Below are positions 42,565 through 51,195 of a stretch of DNA of 64,000 bases, piece after piece. The notes below the pieces were generated by a model, which saw only the letters and a program-made list of their open reading frames with translations, ran no database searches and was not told where the DNA came from. The stretch is from Prevotella sp. E9-3 (lineage in GTDB: Bacteria > Bacteroidota > Bacteroidia > Bacteroidales > Bacteroidaceae): NCBI RefSeq assembly GCF_022024015.1, contig NZ_CP091786.1, positions 310,001-374,000 on the forward strand, written 5' to 3'. The first letter of the stretch is position 1. Each line of letters begins with the position of its first letter. A program made the position numbers and the translations under genes.

Positions 42565-43563
42565 TCAGAAATGTTTCTTTAATTTCTTGATTTTTTTACA
42601 AATGCTTAAAATTGGCTTGATTATAGCAATATCCTTTATTTCTTTTAGCTGCTGTTCTTGGTTAGCGCAGACTCTTAGGAGATGTTCAATGTCTAATTGG
42701 TGTAGTTGTACACAGTCAAAAAAGATATCACCTCTTATAGAGTATTTTCTATTGGAAGGATCTGTTCGCAAGAGATGAACAAGAGTGTAAAGTTCTTGTT
42801 TGTATTGAAGATATAGAATGTCATGCAGTCCGCTATTGTCATGGAGACTTTCATTCATTAGTAACTGCAAATTATCAATAATGGATAATTGGAAAAAACT
42901 CTCATCGTTTCGGCAAATACTATTGTTGCGTATTCTGTAATATAGCAGATATTTTGGAATAATGAATTCGTTTAATTGTTTAGATTTCATGATTTTTGCA
43001 AGATCGTACATGAACAGCATATCCTCGTTCACTCTTCCAACACGAAATCGCACGCTTTGGAATAAATCAGCTCGGTATAGTTTATTCCAAACTGGGTGTG
43101 GCGTTTCTTGAAGAATTTTATTCCTTCCAAAATCATCACCTTTGACAATGACATTGTTCGTAAAATCCCATTTCTTGTCCATGATATCAATTTTTCCATC
43201 GGTATCAGTATAAAAGAGACAGGAAGCGATACCAAGAGTGTCATCTTGTTTGATGATATCGTATAAAGTATGATACATCTCAGGTTCAATGTAGTCATCA
43301 CTGTCTAAAAAAGCAAAATACTCTCCAGTTGCAACCTCCAATCCTGCATTTCTCGCATCACTTAAGCCTCCATTCTTTTTATGGATTACTTTAATCCTTG
43401 AGTCTTTTGTAGCCCATTCGTCACACATTTTTGGACAATGATCAGGAGAGCCATCATCTACAAGAATGACTTCAAGATCAGTATAGGTCTGATTAATAAC
43501 AGAGGAAACGCACTGATCTAAGTACTCTTCAACTTTGTAAATTGGTATAATGACAGAAATCAT
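42565..43563 (-). CDS. GT2 family glycosyltransferase
   Basis: A 332-residue GT-A enzyme beginning MISVIIPIYKVEEYLDQCVSSV, with VILVDDGSPDHCPKMCDEW, NGGLSDARNAGLEVATGEY and the FLDSDDYIEPEMY metal motif, the pattern of enzymes adding hexoses in capsule and O-antigen loci. ATG 43563 is used: it overlaps the preceding stop (ATGA), while earlier in-frame starts lie inside the pyruvyl transferase gene. AT-rich like its neighbours. Confidence 0.9.
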   Translation of the reverse strand: MISVIIPIYKVEEYLDQCVSSVINQTYTDLEVILVDDGSPDHCPKMCDEWATKDSRIKVIHKKNGGLSDARNAGLEVATGEYFAFLDSDDYIEPEMYHTLYDIIKQDDTLGIASCLFYTDTDGKIDIMDKKWDFTNNVIVKGDDFGRNKILQETPHPVWNKLYRADLFQSVRFRVGRVNEDMLFMYDLAKIMKSKQLNEFIIPKYLLYYRIRNNSICRNDESFFQLSIIDNLQLLMNESLHDNSGLHDILYLQYKQELYTLVHLLRTDPSNRKYSIRGDIFFDCVQLHQLDIEHLLRVCANQEQQLKEIKDIAIIKPILSICKKIKKLKKHF

Positions 43564-44585
43564 GCTATATTTAATCTTAATATGGTTTGAATGAAGCCAA
43601 ACTGTAGCGTTCTTTTCCAATCATGGTATATCTTTTCTTTGATACAGGTTATATCGCAAGTGTCTTGCAGCCATGTGTCATAAAAATGAGAATTCTTACC
43701 ATAGCTATTGTCGAGAATAGTTATTTTCTTTCCTAATAATAGAGCTAAAATGGCGGCATGAAGTCTTGTTGTTATTATTTCGTTGTAAGAACTGATTTGC
43801 TTGATTCCTGTCTCAATCATGTATGGCAACAAAGTGTCTAAGGCATACTCATTAATTGAACTGTGAGGTGAGTTTCCCAAAATCATCTCGCGCAATCGCT
43901 CGGTAGTATCGTTTGGGTGTTCTATGATTTCCCAGTCTGAGATATCAGTGGAGACGGGCGTTGATTGGTTAATAATTGTATCTAATGTCTGTGATTGTTT
44001 GTATTCATCGTCAATCCTCTTGAAGATGAGCCTCTCTTTTGCTATTCCTACGCTCAATGAGTGTATGAAATCAAGGTCGCAATAGAATGCCATATCGGGA
44101 ACAAGCATAATATTTCCCGAAAAGCGAAAACGTCGAAGGAAATCGTAGCTATAATAATCTCTGGCGCAAATGATTAAATGCTTATGCTTGCGCATAGATA
44201 ATACATCCTTTCGAAGTAATGATGTATCCTTATAGAAGACAGTTTGAGGAAGGATAATGATTTTGTTGTCAGGATATTTTTCTATCACAGCAAGACGGAA
44301 GTCTTGGTTTGATCTGTATAGATTTCCAAAATTGCCTCCACCTTGCATGACAATAATAGTATCCTTTGGTATATCAATGAAATCGAATGTGGAGAAAGCT
44401 GCTCTGTGAAGACATTTGTATGGAAGTTCACTTAAAAAAGTTTCTGTTCCTTTCCAAATGAGTGCATCGCCAGGATTGATGTAAAATGGAAGCTCAATGA
44501 AAATATAGTCATTGTCAATGAGCGGTGAGATGCTTTCCTTTATTTTGTCTCGTAGCTCCTTTATTCTCACAATTTGTTCTGTCAT
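43560..44585 (-). CDS. Polysaccharide pyruvyl transferase family protein
   Basis: A 341-residue protein of the CsaB/GumL family, which adds ketal pyruvate to sugars from PEP. Seen are ELPFYINPGDALIWKGTETFL, VMQGGGNFGNLYR, ICARDYYSYDFLRRF and the C-terminal TRLHAAILALLLGKKITILDN with YGKNSHFYDTW. Pyruvylation adds negative charge to surface glycans. It lies between the EptA-like gene (15 nt upstream) and a GT2 gene (4-nt overlap), so one operon builds and decorates a glycan. Confidence 0.9.
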   Translation of the reverse strand: MTEQIVRIKELRDKIKESISPLIDNDYIFIELPFYINPGDALIWKGTETFLSELPYKCLHRAAFSTFDFIDIPKDTIIVMQGGGNFGNLYRSNQDFRLAVIEKYPDNKIIILPQTVFYKDTSLLRKDVLSMRKHKHLIICARDYYSYDFLRRFRFSGNIMLVPDMAFYCDLDFIHSLSVGIAKERLIFKRIDDEYKQSQTLDTIINQSTPVSTDISDWEIIEHPNDTTERLREMILGNSPHSSINEYALDTLLPYMIETGIKQISSYNEIITTRLHAAILALLLGKKITILDNSYGKNSHFYDTWLQDTCDITCIKEKIYHDWKRTLQFGFIQTILRLNIA

Positions 44586-44600
44586 GAATCTATCTGTATT

Positions 44601-46373
44601 TTAATTCTTTACTTTTATTAGCTGGTCGTAGTCAACTCCTTTATGTATTAAACGCTTACGTGAGCAATTATAATGGGGAGATAACAAGTCCTTGTCTTCA
44701 TGATAATCTTTTATTCGGATACCGCCTAAATGAAAGAGTAGATTTGGTAGGTCGGTAAGTGTGAATGGTTTTGTTGATGAGGATTTTATTTCTTCAGCTA
44801 TATCCTTATGCTTATCCTTGAAAGTATCAGTCATATAAAACATGAATGGGACTTCATATTGATAACGTGCAATTTCTGGCAGTATCTTTTCCTCGTCTGT
44901 TCGCATATATTTGTTTCGCCAATCAAAAAGCTCTTCTCCATGGTCGGAGAAATAAAGTGCTACCATGTCCAGCTTATTGAACATAGAGAAAAGAGAATCT
45001 ACGACAAAATCATTATAGTATGTTGCATTCATGTAGTCTGCAGCTATTTTTCGTTCTTTAGGCCCTCCATATTTTGTATGTACCTGTTCTGGTTTAAAAT
45101 GTTCGAAATCTTTTGGGTATCGCTCTGAATAGGGAACATGTTGTCCAAGTAAATGGACTAGTAACAAAGTCGGTTTTGAAATCAGAAGATCCATAGAGGG
45201 AATGTCACCTAATAATTCCAGATCATACTGATGCTCATGTTCGTTTCTTGAAGTGAATTGCAATTCTGAGAGCCGAAAATGATTGAATAACGTTCCTGCA
45301 AGAATGTTGTATTTATCTGTTGATTTAGATGTAAACTGATTTGTAATGAAGAATACATTATATCCAGCTTTTTTAAATACAGCACTGAAAAGTGTGTGAT
45401 TAAACCAATAATCATTACAGGTATCATCCCAAGTGGAAAACATATGTCTAAATACAATATGTGTATGATTGAAGGGAGAAATGACATTATTGTATAGAAT
45501 CAAGTTCTTGCTGTCAACTCTTTCTTGCAACCGTGGCGTGTTCATTACTTCACTTTTATTATAGAGGTAACTGTGATGCTTGCTATAGGATTCTCCAATA
45601 ACAACTACAATGAGAGGGCACTTAAAAGAACAACTATCGACAACAGAGTTTTCGACCGATATATTTAATGTCTTTAATTCAGCTCCTGAAAGAACGCTAT
45701 TATAAGCAATGCCATACAATATTCGATTTAAAGGGGTTGTAAGTTCTGGCATGTTTTCTTCTTCTTCACATTCTATACTATATTTGGCCTGAAAACAATT
45801 ACTTACTTTTTTGTATGAATCATATTGTCTGATTCCTGACCACACTAAAAAAGGAAGAAAAACAAAAGCCCATAAAGACTTGTAAGGAAAACTTTTTTGG
45901 GAAGCTCTTGTAATTAGTAAAGAAAGAAATATGATGAAGAAAAAAATGGAGAAAGTTATAACAGATTCTGACGATAATAAGACAGATTGGATGAATTGTG
46001 GTCCCTCTCTTGTGTCTGTTTCCAAAATCAGTTGGATTGTATATCGATTGAATAGTGAATGATTAAAAAAGACGACAAAAGACTCAGAATAAAGTAATAA
46101 GGAAATAATTAAAATGGAAAGCCATCTCAATTTGAGAAAGCTTAATAGAAAAGCGCACAAACAGAATAGATAACAGTCAAAAATGGAAAGTAAGCATGTT
46201 GAAAAAATGCTGTTATCTATCCCATTTAAGTTGGCGATAATAGATATCGTTATACTCATCAGCCAAGAAAAAACAAATAGGAATTTATTTCTCTTGATAG
46301 GATATAAAATAACATTGACACCTTTGCCAATATAAGCCGTCATAAAGTCTATTGAAGTGAAGGCTTGTTTCAT
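44601..46373 (-). CDS. EptA-like phosphoethanolamine transferase, copy B
   Basis: A 590-residue paralogue of the product at 28035-29801, with the same layout of about five membrane helices and a periplasmic catalytic domain. VVVIGESYSKHHSYLYN, the probable nucleophile Thr304 in PFNHTHIVFRHMFSTWDD and LYFSDHGEELFDWRNKY are conserved between them. Unlike copy A it is strongly AT-rich, so it more likely arrived with the polysaccharide block than by recent local duplication. First gene of the minus-strand operon down to 40228. It probably decorates the glycan with phosphoethanolamine. Confidence 0.87.
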   Translation of the reverse strand: MKQAFTSIDFMTAYIGKGVNVILYPIKRNKFLFVFSWLMSITISIIANLNGIDNSIFSTCLLSIFDCYLFCLCAFLLSFLKLRWLSILIISLLLYSESFVVFFNHSLFNRYTIQLILETDTREGPQFIQSVLLSSESVITFSIFFFIIFLSLLITRASQKSFPYKSLWAFVFLPFLVWSGIRQYDSYKKVSNCFQAKYSIECEEEENMPELTTPLNRILYGIAYNSVLSGAELKTLNISVENSVVDSCSFKCPLIVVVIGESYSKHHSYLYNKSEVMNTPRLQERVDSKNLILYNNVISPFNHTHIVFRHMFSTWDDTCNDYWFNHTLFSAVFKKAGYNVFFITNQFTSKSTDKYNILAGTLFNHFRLSELQFTSRNEHEHQYDLELLGDIPSMDLLISKPTLLLVHLLGQHVPYSERYPKDFEHFKPEQVHTKYGGPKERKIAADYMNATYYNDFVVDSLFSMFNKLDMVALYFSDHGEELFDWRNKYMRTDEEKILPEIARYQYEVPFMFYMTDTFKDKHKDIAEEIKSSSTKPFTLTDLPNLLFHLGGIRIKDYHEDKDLLSPHYNCSRKRLIHKGVDYDQLIKVKN

Positions 46374-46440
46374 ACTTTCTCTATTAATACTGCATGTCTT
46401 ACAGTCTTTTGTAATAGTTGTTTCTTATTATGAGCTATGC

Positions 46441-46811
46441 TTATAATAACTTCCATTCATCTATACACCTTTTTTCAAGGTTGAAGTTGGCGCCAATCTT
46501 GAAGAGTTTACGTGAGTCTGCTGCGAAGGGAAGGGCGTATTCTTTCTCTTCGATCTGTTGAAGGGCAATGTCTGCAGACTGGTTGAGTTTGAACTCAAGA
46601 ATGTAAATGTAGTCTTGGGTCTTGGTGACCATGTGGAAAGCAAGAGTGACTTGCCGAAGTGTCGGGGACGACTCAGAAAATAGTAGCGGCCCGTTGACGC
46701 CAACTTGTAAACCAGCGCAGTCTTGTCCACGTAGGCATAGCCGTCCATCCGCAGACTTTCGAAGTTTTGGATTCCGATAGGATATTTTACCAACTTCTGT
46801 TCCATAGGCAA
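46441..46811 (-). pseudogene. Remnant of an AAA-ATPase-like / PD-(D/E)XK family gene
   Basis: The first about 60 codons from 46811 read KYPIGIQNFESLRMDGYAYVDKTALVY and FLSRPRHFGKSLLLST, the start of the widespread Bacteroidetes AAA-ATPase-like protein with a C-terminal PD-(D/E)XK nuclease domain. The large middle is missing, and the remaining 3' part lies in another frame, where 46632-46441 reads YIYILEFKLNQSADIALQQIEEKEYALPFAAD and KLFKIGANFN, the end of the same family. Deletion plus frameshift has destroyed the gene. Full-length members are about 500 residues. Confidence 0.85.
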
Positions 46812-46850
46812 AGAAAGATGGATAATGTAGGGCCTTTTTATATAGCAGTC

Positions 46851-48686
46851 TTATAACTGCTGCATGTCGTAGAGGCGCTTGTAGTAGCCGTTCTTCTCAA
46901 TGAGTTCCTCGTGCTGACCGCGCTCCACAATCTCGCCTTCATAGAGTACGCAAATCTCATCGGCATTCTTGATGGTGGACAGACGGTGGGCAATAGCGAT
47001 GGTGGTGCGGCTCTTCATCAGTCGCTCCAGGGCTTCCTGCACCAAGCGCTCACTCTCGGTATCAAGGGCTGAGGTGGCCTCGTCAAGAATAAGGATTGGG
47101 GGATTCTTCAAGATGGCGCGGGCTATTGAAACGCGCTGGCGCTGTCCGCCTGAGAGACGTCCACCACGGTCGCCAATCATTGTATCGTAGCCGTGCTCGC
47201 TCTCCATGATGAAATCGTGGGCATTGGCTATCTTGGCAGCCTCTATCACCTGCTCCTTCGTGGCATTGTCAACGCCGAAAGTAATGTTGTTATAGAAAGT
47301 GTCATTGAACAGAATAGCCTCCTGGTTCACATTGCCGATGAGTGAGCGTAGTTCTGAGATGCGCAGTCCCTTGATGTTATGGCCGTCAATGAGCACCTCG
47401 CCTTCCTTCACATCGTGATAACGGGGAATAAGGTCAACCAATGTGGATTTACCTGAGCCCGATTGACCCACCAGAGCGATGGTCTTGCCTTTAGGAACGG
47501 TGAGATTGATATGCTTCAATACGGGGCGCTCGTCAATATAGCTGAATGAGACGTTGCGCAGTTCTATTTCTTTTTCAAAAGCGGGTAGGGGTTGTGGATT
47601 CTCTGGTTCCTTGATGGGGTTGTCTGCTTTCAGGATAAAGTCGATACGGTCCATAGAAGCCAGGCCAAGGGGTATCTGATAAGTTGCCTTTGAGAGTTCT
47701 TTCAATGGGTTGATGACACTATAGAGAATCACCATGTAGAAAATAAAGGTAGAGGCGTCAATGAGGTTTGATTCGCTCAAGATGAGTGAACCGCCGAACC
47801 ACAATACAATCACGATGATGATAGTGCCCAGGAACTCCGACATGGGGTGAGCAGCGTTCTGGCGGATAATCATGGAGTTCATTCCCTTGCGGAATTCGTT
47901 GTTGACAAATTCAAATCGCTTCTCCATCTTCTTCTCGGCTATGAAAGCCTTGATGATGCGTAGTCCGCCTAAGGTCTCGTCGAGCTGTGCGATGATGTCG
48001 CCCCACTGGCCTTGAACGGCAGCCGACTGGCTCTTCAATTTACGACTAACGATGCCCATAATCCATCCGGCAATAGGAGCAACGACCAGTACGAAGAGTG
48101 TCATCTGCCAACTGACGGTGAACAGGGTGAAGAAACATACCAGGATGGCTATTGGCTGGCGGATCAGCATGTCAATACTGCTTGTGATAGAACCTTCCAC
48201 CACCTGTACATCGGCCGACATACGGGCTATGATGTCGCCCTTGCGCTCTTCTGAGAAGAAGCTAAGGGGAAGTCTAAGCACTTTCTCGTAAACCTGAATA
48301 CGGATGTCGCGAACCACACCTGTACGCAGTGGTACCATCACCGATGATGAGGCGAAATAGCCGGCTGTTTTCAGGGCTGTCATCACAATCAGTGCCACAC
48401 CCATGAACACCAGCGTGAGGAAAGCTCCATGATTGGCAATCAGCTCTTGAACGTATGCATAGCCGTTGTTAACAAGTACATCCTTGTTGATGTGGTGCCA
48501 ATCCACAGGCTGATAGGTATATACAGCCTGGTCTATTTTGAAAAGAATGTTCAGAATAGGTATCAGGACAACAAACGAGAATACGTTAAGCCATTGCGAT
48601 ACAAAGTTCAGCACTACCGACCATACGAGAAACTTTCTGTAAGGCTTCAGGTAGCGCGACATTATGGAGAAAAACTGTTTCAGCAT
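46851..48686 (-). CDS. MsbA-like ABC exporter (fused permease and ATPase)
   Basis: A 611-residue half-transporter. An N-terminal six-helix membrane domain (about 1-330) is followed by an ATPase with Walker A GQSGSGKST, Q-loop NVNQEAILF, signature LSGGQRQRVSIARA, Walker B ILILDEATSALD and the switch histidine in IAIAHRLSTI. MsbA-type proteins flip lipid A-core or lipid-linked glycans across the inner membrane as homodimers; its place among glycosyltransferase genes supports that role. The next gene on this strand lies upstream with its own promoter. Confidence 0.9.
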   Translation of the reverse strand: MLKQFFSIMSRYLKPYRKFLVWSVVLNFVSQWLNVFSFVVLIPILNILFKIDQAVYTYQPVDWHHINKDVLVNNGYAYVQELIANHGAFLTLVFMGVALIVMTALKTAGYFASSSVMVPLRTGVVRDIRIQVYEKVLRLPLSFFSEERKGDIIARMSADVQVVEGSITSSIDMLIRQPIAILVCFFTLFTVSWQMTLFVLVVAPIAGWIMGIVSRKLKSQSAAVQGQWGDIIAQLDETLGGLRIIKAFIAEKKMEKRFEFVNNEFRKGMNSMIIRQNAAHPMSEFLGTIIIVIVLWFGGSLILSESNLIDASTFIFYMVILYSVINPLKELSKATYQIPLGLASMDRIDFILKADNPIKEPENPQPLPAFEKEIELRNVSFSYIDERPVLKHINLTVPKGKTIALVGQSGSGKSTLVDLIPRYHDVKEGEVLIDGHNIKGLRISELRSLIGNVNQEAILFNDTFYNNITFGVDNATKEQVIEAAKIANAHDFIMESEHGYDTMIGDRGGRLSGGQRQRVSIARAILKNPPILILDEATSALDTESERLVQEALERLMKSRTTIAIAHRLSTIKNADEICVLYEGEIVERGQHEELIEKNGYYKRLYDMQQL

Positions 48687-48711
48687 TATTGATATGTATT
48701 GATAATAGGTG

Positions 48712-48719
48712 CAAAGTTA
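48712..48719 (-). promoter_or_regulatory. -7 element for the ABC exporter gene
   Basis: Minus-strand TAACTTTG about 26 nt before the ATG at 48686, giving a short normal leader. Confidence 0.6.
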
Positions 48720-48737
48720 CGAATAATAATTGAATAT

Positions 48738-49517
48738 TCAGTATTCAATAGTCTTTTTTGTCCTTTCTTCTAACAATTTGGCAACGATGACAAACTGGTA
48801 AACGGCATCGAGCAGGGCATGGATGAGACCTGCCTTTCCATCAAGAAAACCTCGTTTGATGAAATAAGACTTAACGAAACGGAATATCGGTCTTGCAAAG
48901 AGTTTCCCCACACCATAGTTCTTGTGCCTGCGGCGGGGCAACTCGTAATTAGAGTATGTGTCAGACTTCCTGATGATGTCGCTTACGGAGTCGTTGGCTA
49001 AATGGATGAAGGCCAGTTCTTTCTGATTCTTGGGTATGCGTACCACCCGGCCGTCAACCACTGGCGAGCAATGTATAACGGGCGGCCAATGGGTCTTTTC
49101 CTTTCGGAAGAAACGAAGTATGTAGTCGGGGTAGGCCGAGTGCAGGAACTGTCCCATGAAATAGTTCTTGCGTGGAATGGCAATACCGTCTGGGCAATCA
49201 GGTTTTGCTATTTCGCTATACAGATAGTCTTTCAGCTGAGGAGTAACCACTTCGTCGGCATCTACCACGAGCACCCATTCGCAACCTGCTTCATGAATGG
49301 CAAACTCGCGTGCCGGTTCTACAATGCTGTGCTGACCTTTTGGGAATGTGACAATACGACAGCCGTATTGCTGGGCGATGGCCCGTGTGTTGTCGGTACT
49401 CTCCATGTCGCAAACAAGAATCTCATCGAATTCCTTGACTGAATCGAGTACCTCTTTCAGGTGTTGTTCTGCATTGTAGGTGTTGATAACAACGGCAATC
49501 TGTCTGTCTTTATTCAT
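48738..49517 (-). CDS. GT2 glycosyltransferase, WaaE/KdtX-like
   Basis: A 259-residue GT-A enzyme: AVVINTYNAEQHLKEVLDSV, EILVCDMESTDNT, WVLVVDADEVVTPQL, and the RFFRKEKTHW and IHLANDSVSDIIRKS segments typical of the LPS core beta-glucosyltransferase WaaE/KdtX group. A hydrophobic stretch lies near the C-terminus (ALLDAVYQFVIVAKLL). ATG 49517 is chosen: the promoter element is 5 nt upstream, and earlier in-frame starts would extend across it. Confidence 0.87.
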   Translation of the reverse strand: MNKDRQIAVVINTYNAEQHLKEVLDSVKEFDEILVCDMESTDNTRAIAQQYGCRIVTFPKGQHSIVEPAREFAIHEAGCEWVLVVDADEVVTPQLKDYLYSEIAKPDCPDGIAIPRKNYFMGQFLHSAYPDYILRFFRKEKTHWPPVIHCSPVVDGRVVRIPKNQKELAFIHLANDSVSDIIRKSDTYSNYELPRRRHKNYGVGKLFARPIFRFVKSYFIKRGFLDGKAGLIHALLDAVYQFVIVAKLLEERTKKTIEY

Positions 49518-49522
49518 AGGCG

Positions 49523-49530
49523 CAAAGATA
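49523..49530 (-). promoter_or_regulatory. -7 element immediately before the WaaE-like gene
   Basis: Minus-strand TATCTTTG, then five bases, then the ATG at 49517. A leaderless or near-leaderless mRNA is predicted. The divergent gene at 49597 has the same arrangement. Confidence 0.58.
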
Positions 49531-49584
49531 GTAACTTTTTTCGATGAATTGTTATTTTTTGATAAGTATTTGGAAAAAACATCG

Positions 49585-49592
49585 TATCTTTG
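49585..49592 (+). promoter_or_regulatory. -7 element immediately before the GT87-like gene
   Basis: TATCTTTG, then CGGC, then ATG 49597, the same 4-nt layout as at 33713. Confidence 0.58.
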
Positions 49593-49596
49593 CGGC

Positions 49597-50799
49597 ATGA
49601 AAGATAAAATCCAGTCTTTTTTTGCACGTCCGTTTTTTCGGGACTATCGTACTTTGCTCGGCCTTTGGCTTCTTCTGGCTGTGATTGCAGCCGTGATGAA
49701 GATGCATAGTCACAACAACTTCCTTATTTTTCGTGGCGTTTTCTGGCATACATGGCAACAGGTGTCGCTGTTTGCCGAATATCCGGCTGAGTATTGGGAT
49801 GTCAATCACTATGGGCCATTGTTCTCTTTGGTTATTGCTCCTTTTGCTGTAGTTCCTGAGTGGCTAGGGCTGTTGCTGTGGTGCTTGATGTTGAGCCTGT
49901 TTCTCTATGTTGCCATTCGGCGTTCTTTACTGACCGACCATCAACAATTGTTTGTGCTTTGGTTTTGTGCTCATGAGCTGCTGACGGCTCTTTATATGCA
50001 ACAGTTTAACATAGCTATCGCTGCTATCATCCTGTTGGCTTTCTTCTTGATAGAGAAAGAACGTGATGCCTCGGCAGCCTTTTTCATTGTACTTGGTACG
50101 CTGGTCAAACTCTATGGCGTTGTGGGCCTGGCCTTTTTCTTCTTCTCCAAGCACAAATTGCGTTTTGTCTTGTCACTGATAGGGTGGTCTGTGGTGCTGT
50201 TTGCTTTGCCGATGATCATAAGTGGCCCTGAGTATATTGTAGGACAGTATGCTGAGTGGATAGACTGTCTGGCAGGTAAGAATACTGAGAATCTTTTTGC
50301 TGACCATCAGAATATCTCACTCTTGGGAATGGTGCGCAAGATTTCGGGTGTGGCCACCTATAGCGACCTTTGGCTGATTGTGCCTGGCCTGTTGTTGTTT
50401 GGCTTGCCCTACCTTCGCTTCTCTCAGTATAAGTATATGGCCTTCCGTCAAACACTATTGGCTTCGGTGCTGATGTTTGTGCTGTTGTTCTCTACCGGTA
50501 GCGAGTCGAGCGGATATATCATTGCTCTGATAGGCGTAGTGGTCTGGTACACTTGTGTGCCTTGGAAACGAACGGGGTGGGATGTTGCTTTGCTGGTGTT
50601 TGCCTTTGTGCTGACCAGTCTTTCGCCCAGCGATCTCTTTCCGGCTTACCTGCGAAAGACCTTCGTTCAGCCCTATGCATTAAAGGCACTGCCCGTGGCC
50701 ATTATCTGGTTCAAGCTGTGCTATGAGATGCTGCTGAACGACTATGCTCCAGCATCTACTGCTTGCGCACAAAAACAAACCGAAGAATCAGGAAATTGA
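49597..50799 (+). CDS. GT87-type (DUF2029) membrane glycosyltransferase
   Basis: A 400-residue polytopic membrane protein with about ten hydrophobic helices. The periplasmic-loop segment EYPAEYWDVNHYGPLFSLVIAPFAVVP, the helix MQQFNIAIAAIILLAFFLIE and TLVKLYGVVGLAFFFFSKH resemble DUF2029/GT87 enzymes that use polyprenyl-phosphate sugars. ATG 49597 is used rather than an earlier frame opening at 49480, because the promoter element lies between. Its last 44 bases overlap the 3' end of gtrA on the other strand. Confidence 0.83.
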   Translation: MKDKIQSFFARPFFRDYRTLLGLWLLLAVIAAVMKMHSHNNFLIFRGVFWHTWQQVSLFAEYPAEYWDVNHYGPLFSLVIAPFAVVPEWLGLLLWCLMLSLFLYVAIRRSLLTDHQQLFVLWFCAHELLTALYMQQFNIAIAAIILLAFFLIEKERDASAAFFIVLGTLVKLYGVVGLAFFFFSKHKLRFVLSLIGWSVVLFALPMIISGPEYIVGQYAEWIDCLAGKNTENLFADHQNISLLGMVRKISGVATYSDLWLIVPGLLLFGLPYLRFSQYKYMAFRQTLLASVLMFVLLFSTGSESSGYIIALIGVVVWYTCVPWKRTGWDVALLVFAFVLTSLSPSDLFPAYLRKTFVQPYALKALPVAIIWFKLCYEMLLNDYAPASTACAQKQTEESGN

Positions 50800-51139
50800 T
50801 GGGTACCACTACGATGAGTACCAATATACCGGCCAGTCGCTTTTCCATGCCGTAATAAAGGAAAAGATTCAGAATGCCGATTTCCAACAGATAGTTTACA
50901 ATGTGGCTGGCCACAAAGCCAGCCGCATTCTTTTTTGACGGATGTTCTTTGAAAGTAAAGAATGTGGTCATGACATAGTTGACGCATAGCCCAACGCCAT
51001 AGCCAACGGTGTAGGCAATCGTGGGCACCATCCATATCAGCGCTATCAGATAGGCGCCGTAGTGAATGAGCGTCGATAGCGATCCTGTGATGCCAAAGCG
51101 CACAATACGTCCCAGTTCTTTACTCCAGTTCTCTCTCAT
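50756..51139 (-). CDS. GtrA-family membrane protein
   Basis: A 127-residue protein with four predicted membrane helices (FGITGSLSTLIHYGAYLIAL, TVGYGVGLCVNYVMTTFFTF, IVNYLLEIGILNLFLYYGM and ILVLIVVVPINFLILRFVFV). GtrA proteins are thought to help flip polyprenyl-phosphate sugars, working with a GtrB glycosyltransferase such as the product at 51192-52130 just upstream. Its 3' end overlaps the end of the GT87-like gene by 44 bp. Confidence 0.88.
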   Translation of the reverse strand: MRENWSKELGRIVRFGITGSLSTLIHYGAYLIALIWMVPTIAYTVGYGVGLCVNYVMTTFFTFKEHPSKKNAAGFVASHIVNYLLEIGILNLFLYYGMEKRLAGILVLIVVVPINFLILRFVFVRKQ

Positions 51140-51150
51140 CTCTCATCTCT

Positions 51151-51195
51151 CAATTGTCAATTCTCAATTGTCAATTGTCAATTCTCAATTCTCAA
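51151..51195. repeat. Heptanucleotide repeat tract between the GtrB-like and GtrA genes
   Basis: About six AATTGTC/AATTCTC units, same family as 2717-2783, fill the gap and run through the GtrB-like stop codon. CTCTCAT units continue the period to the gtrA start. Confidence 0.88.
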
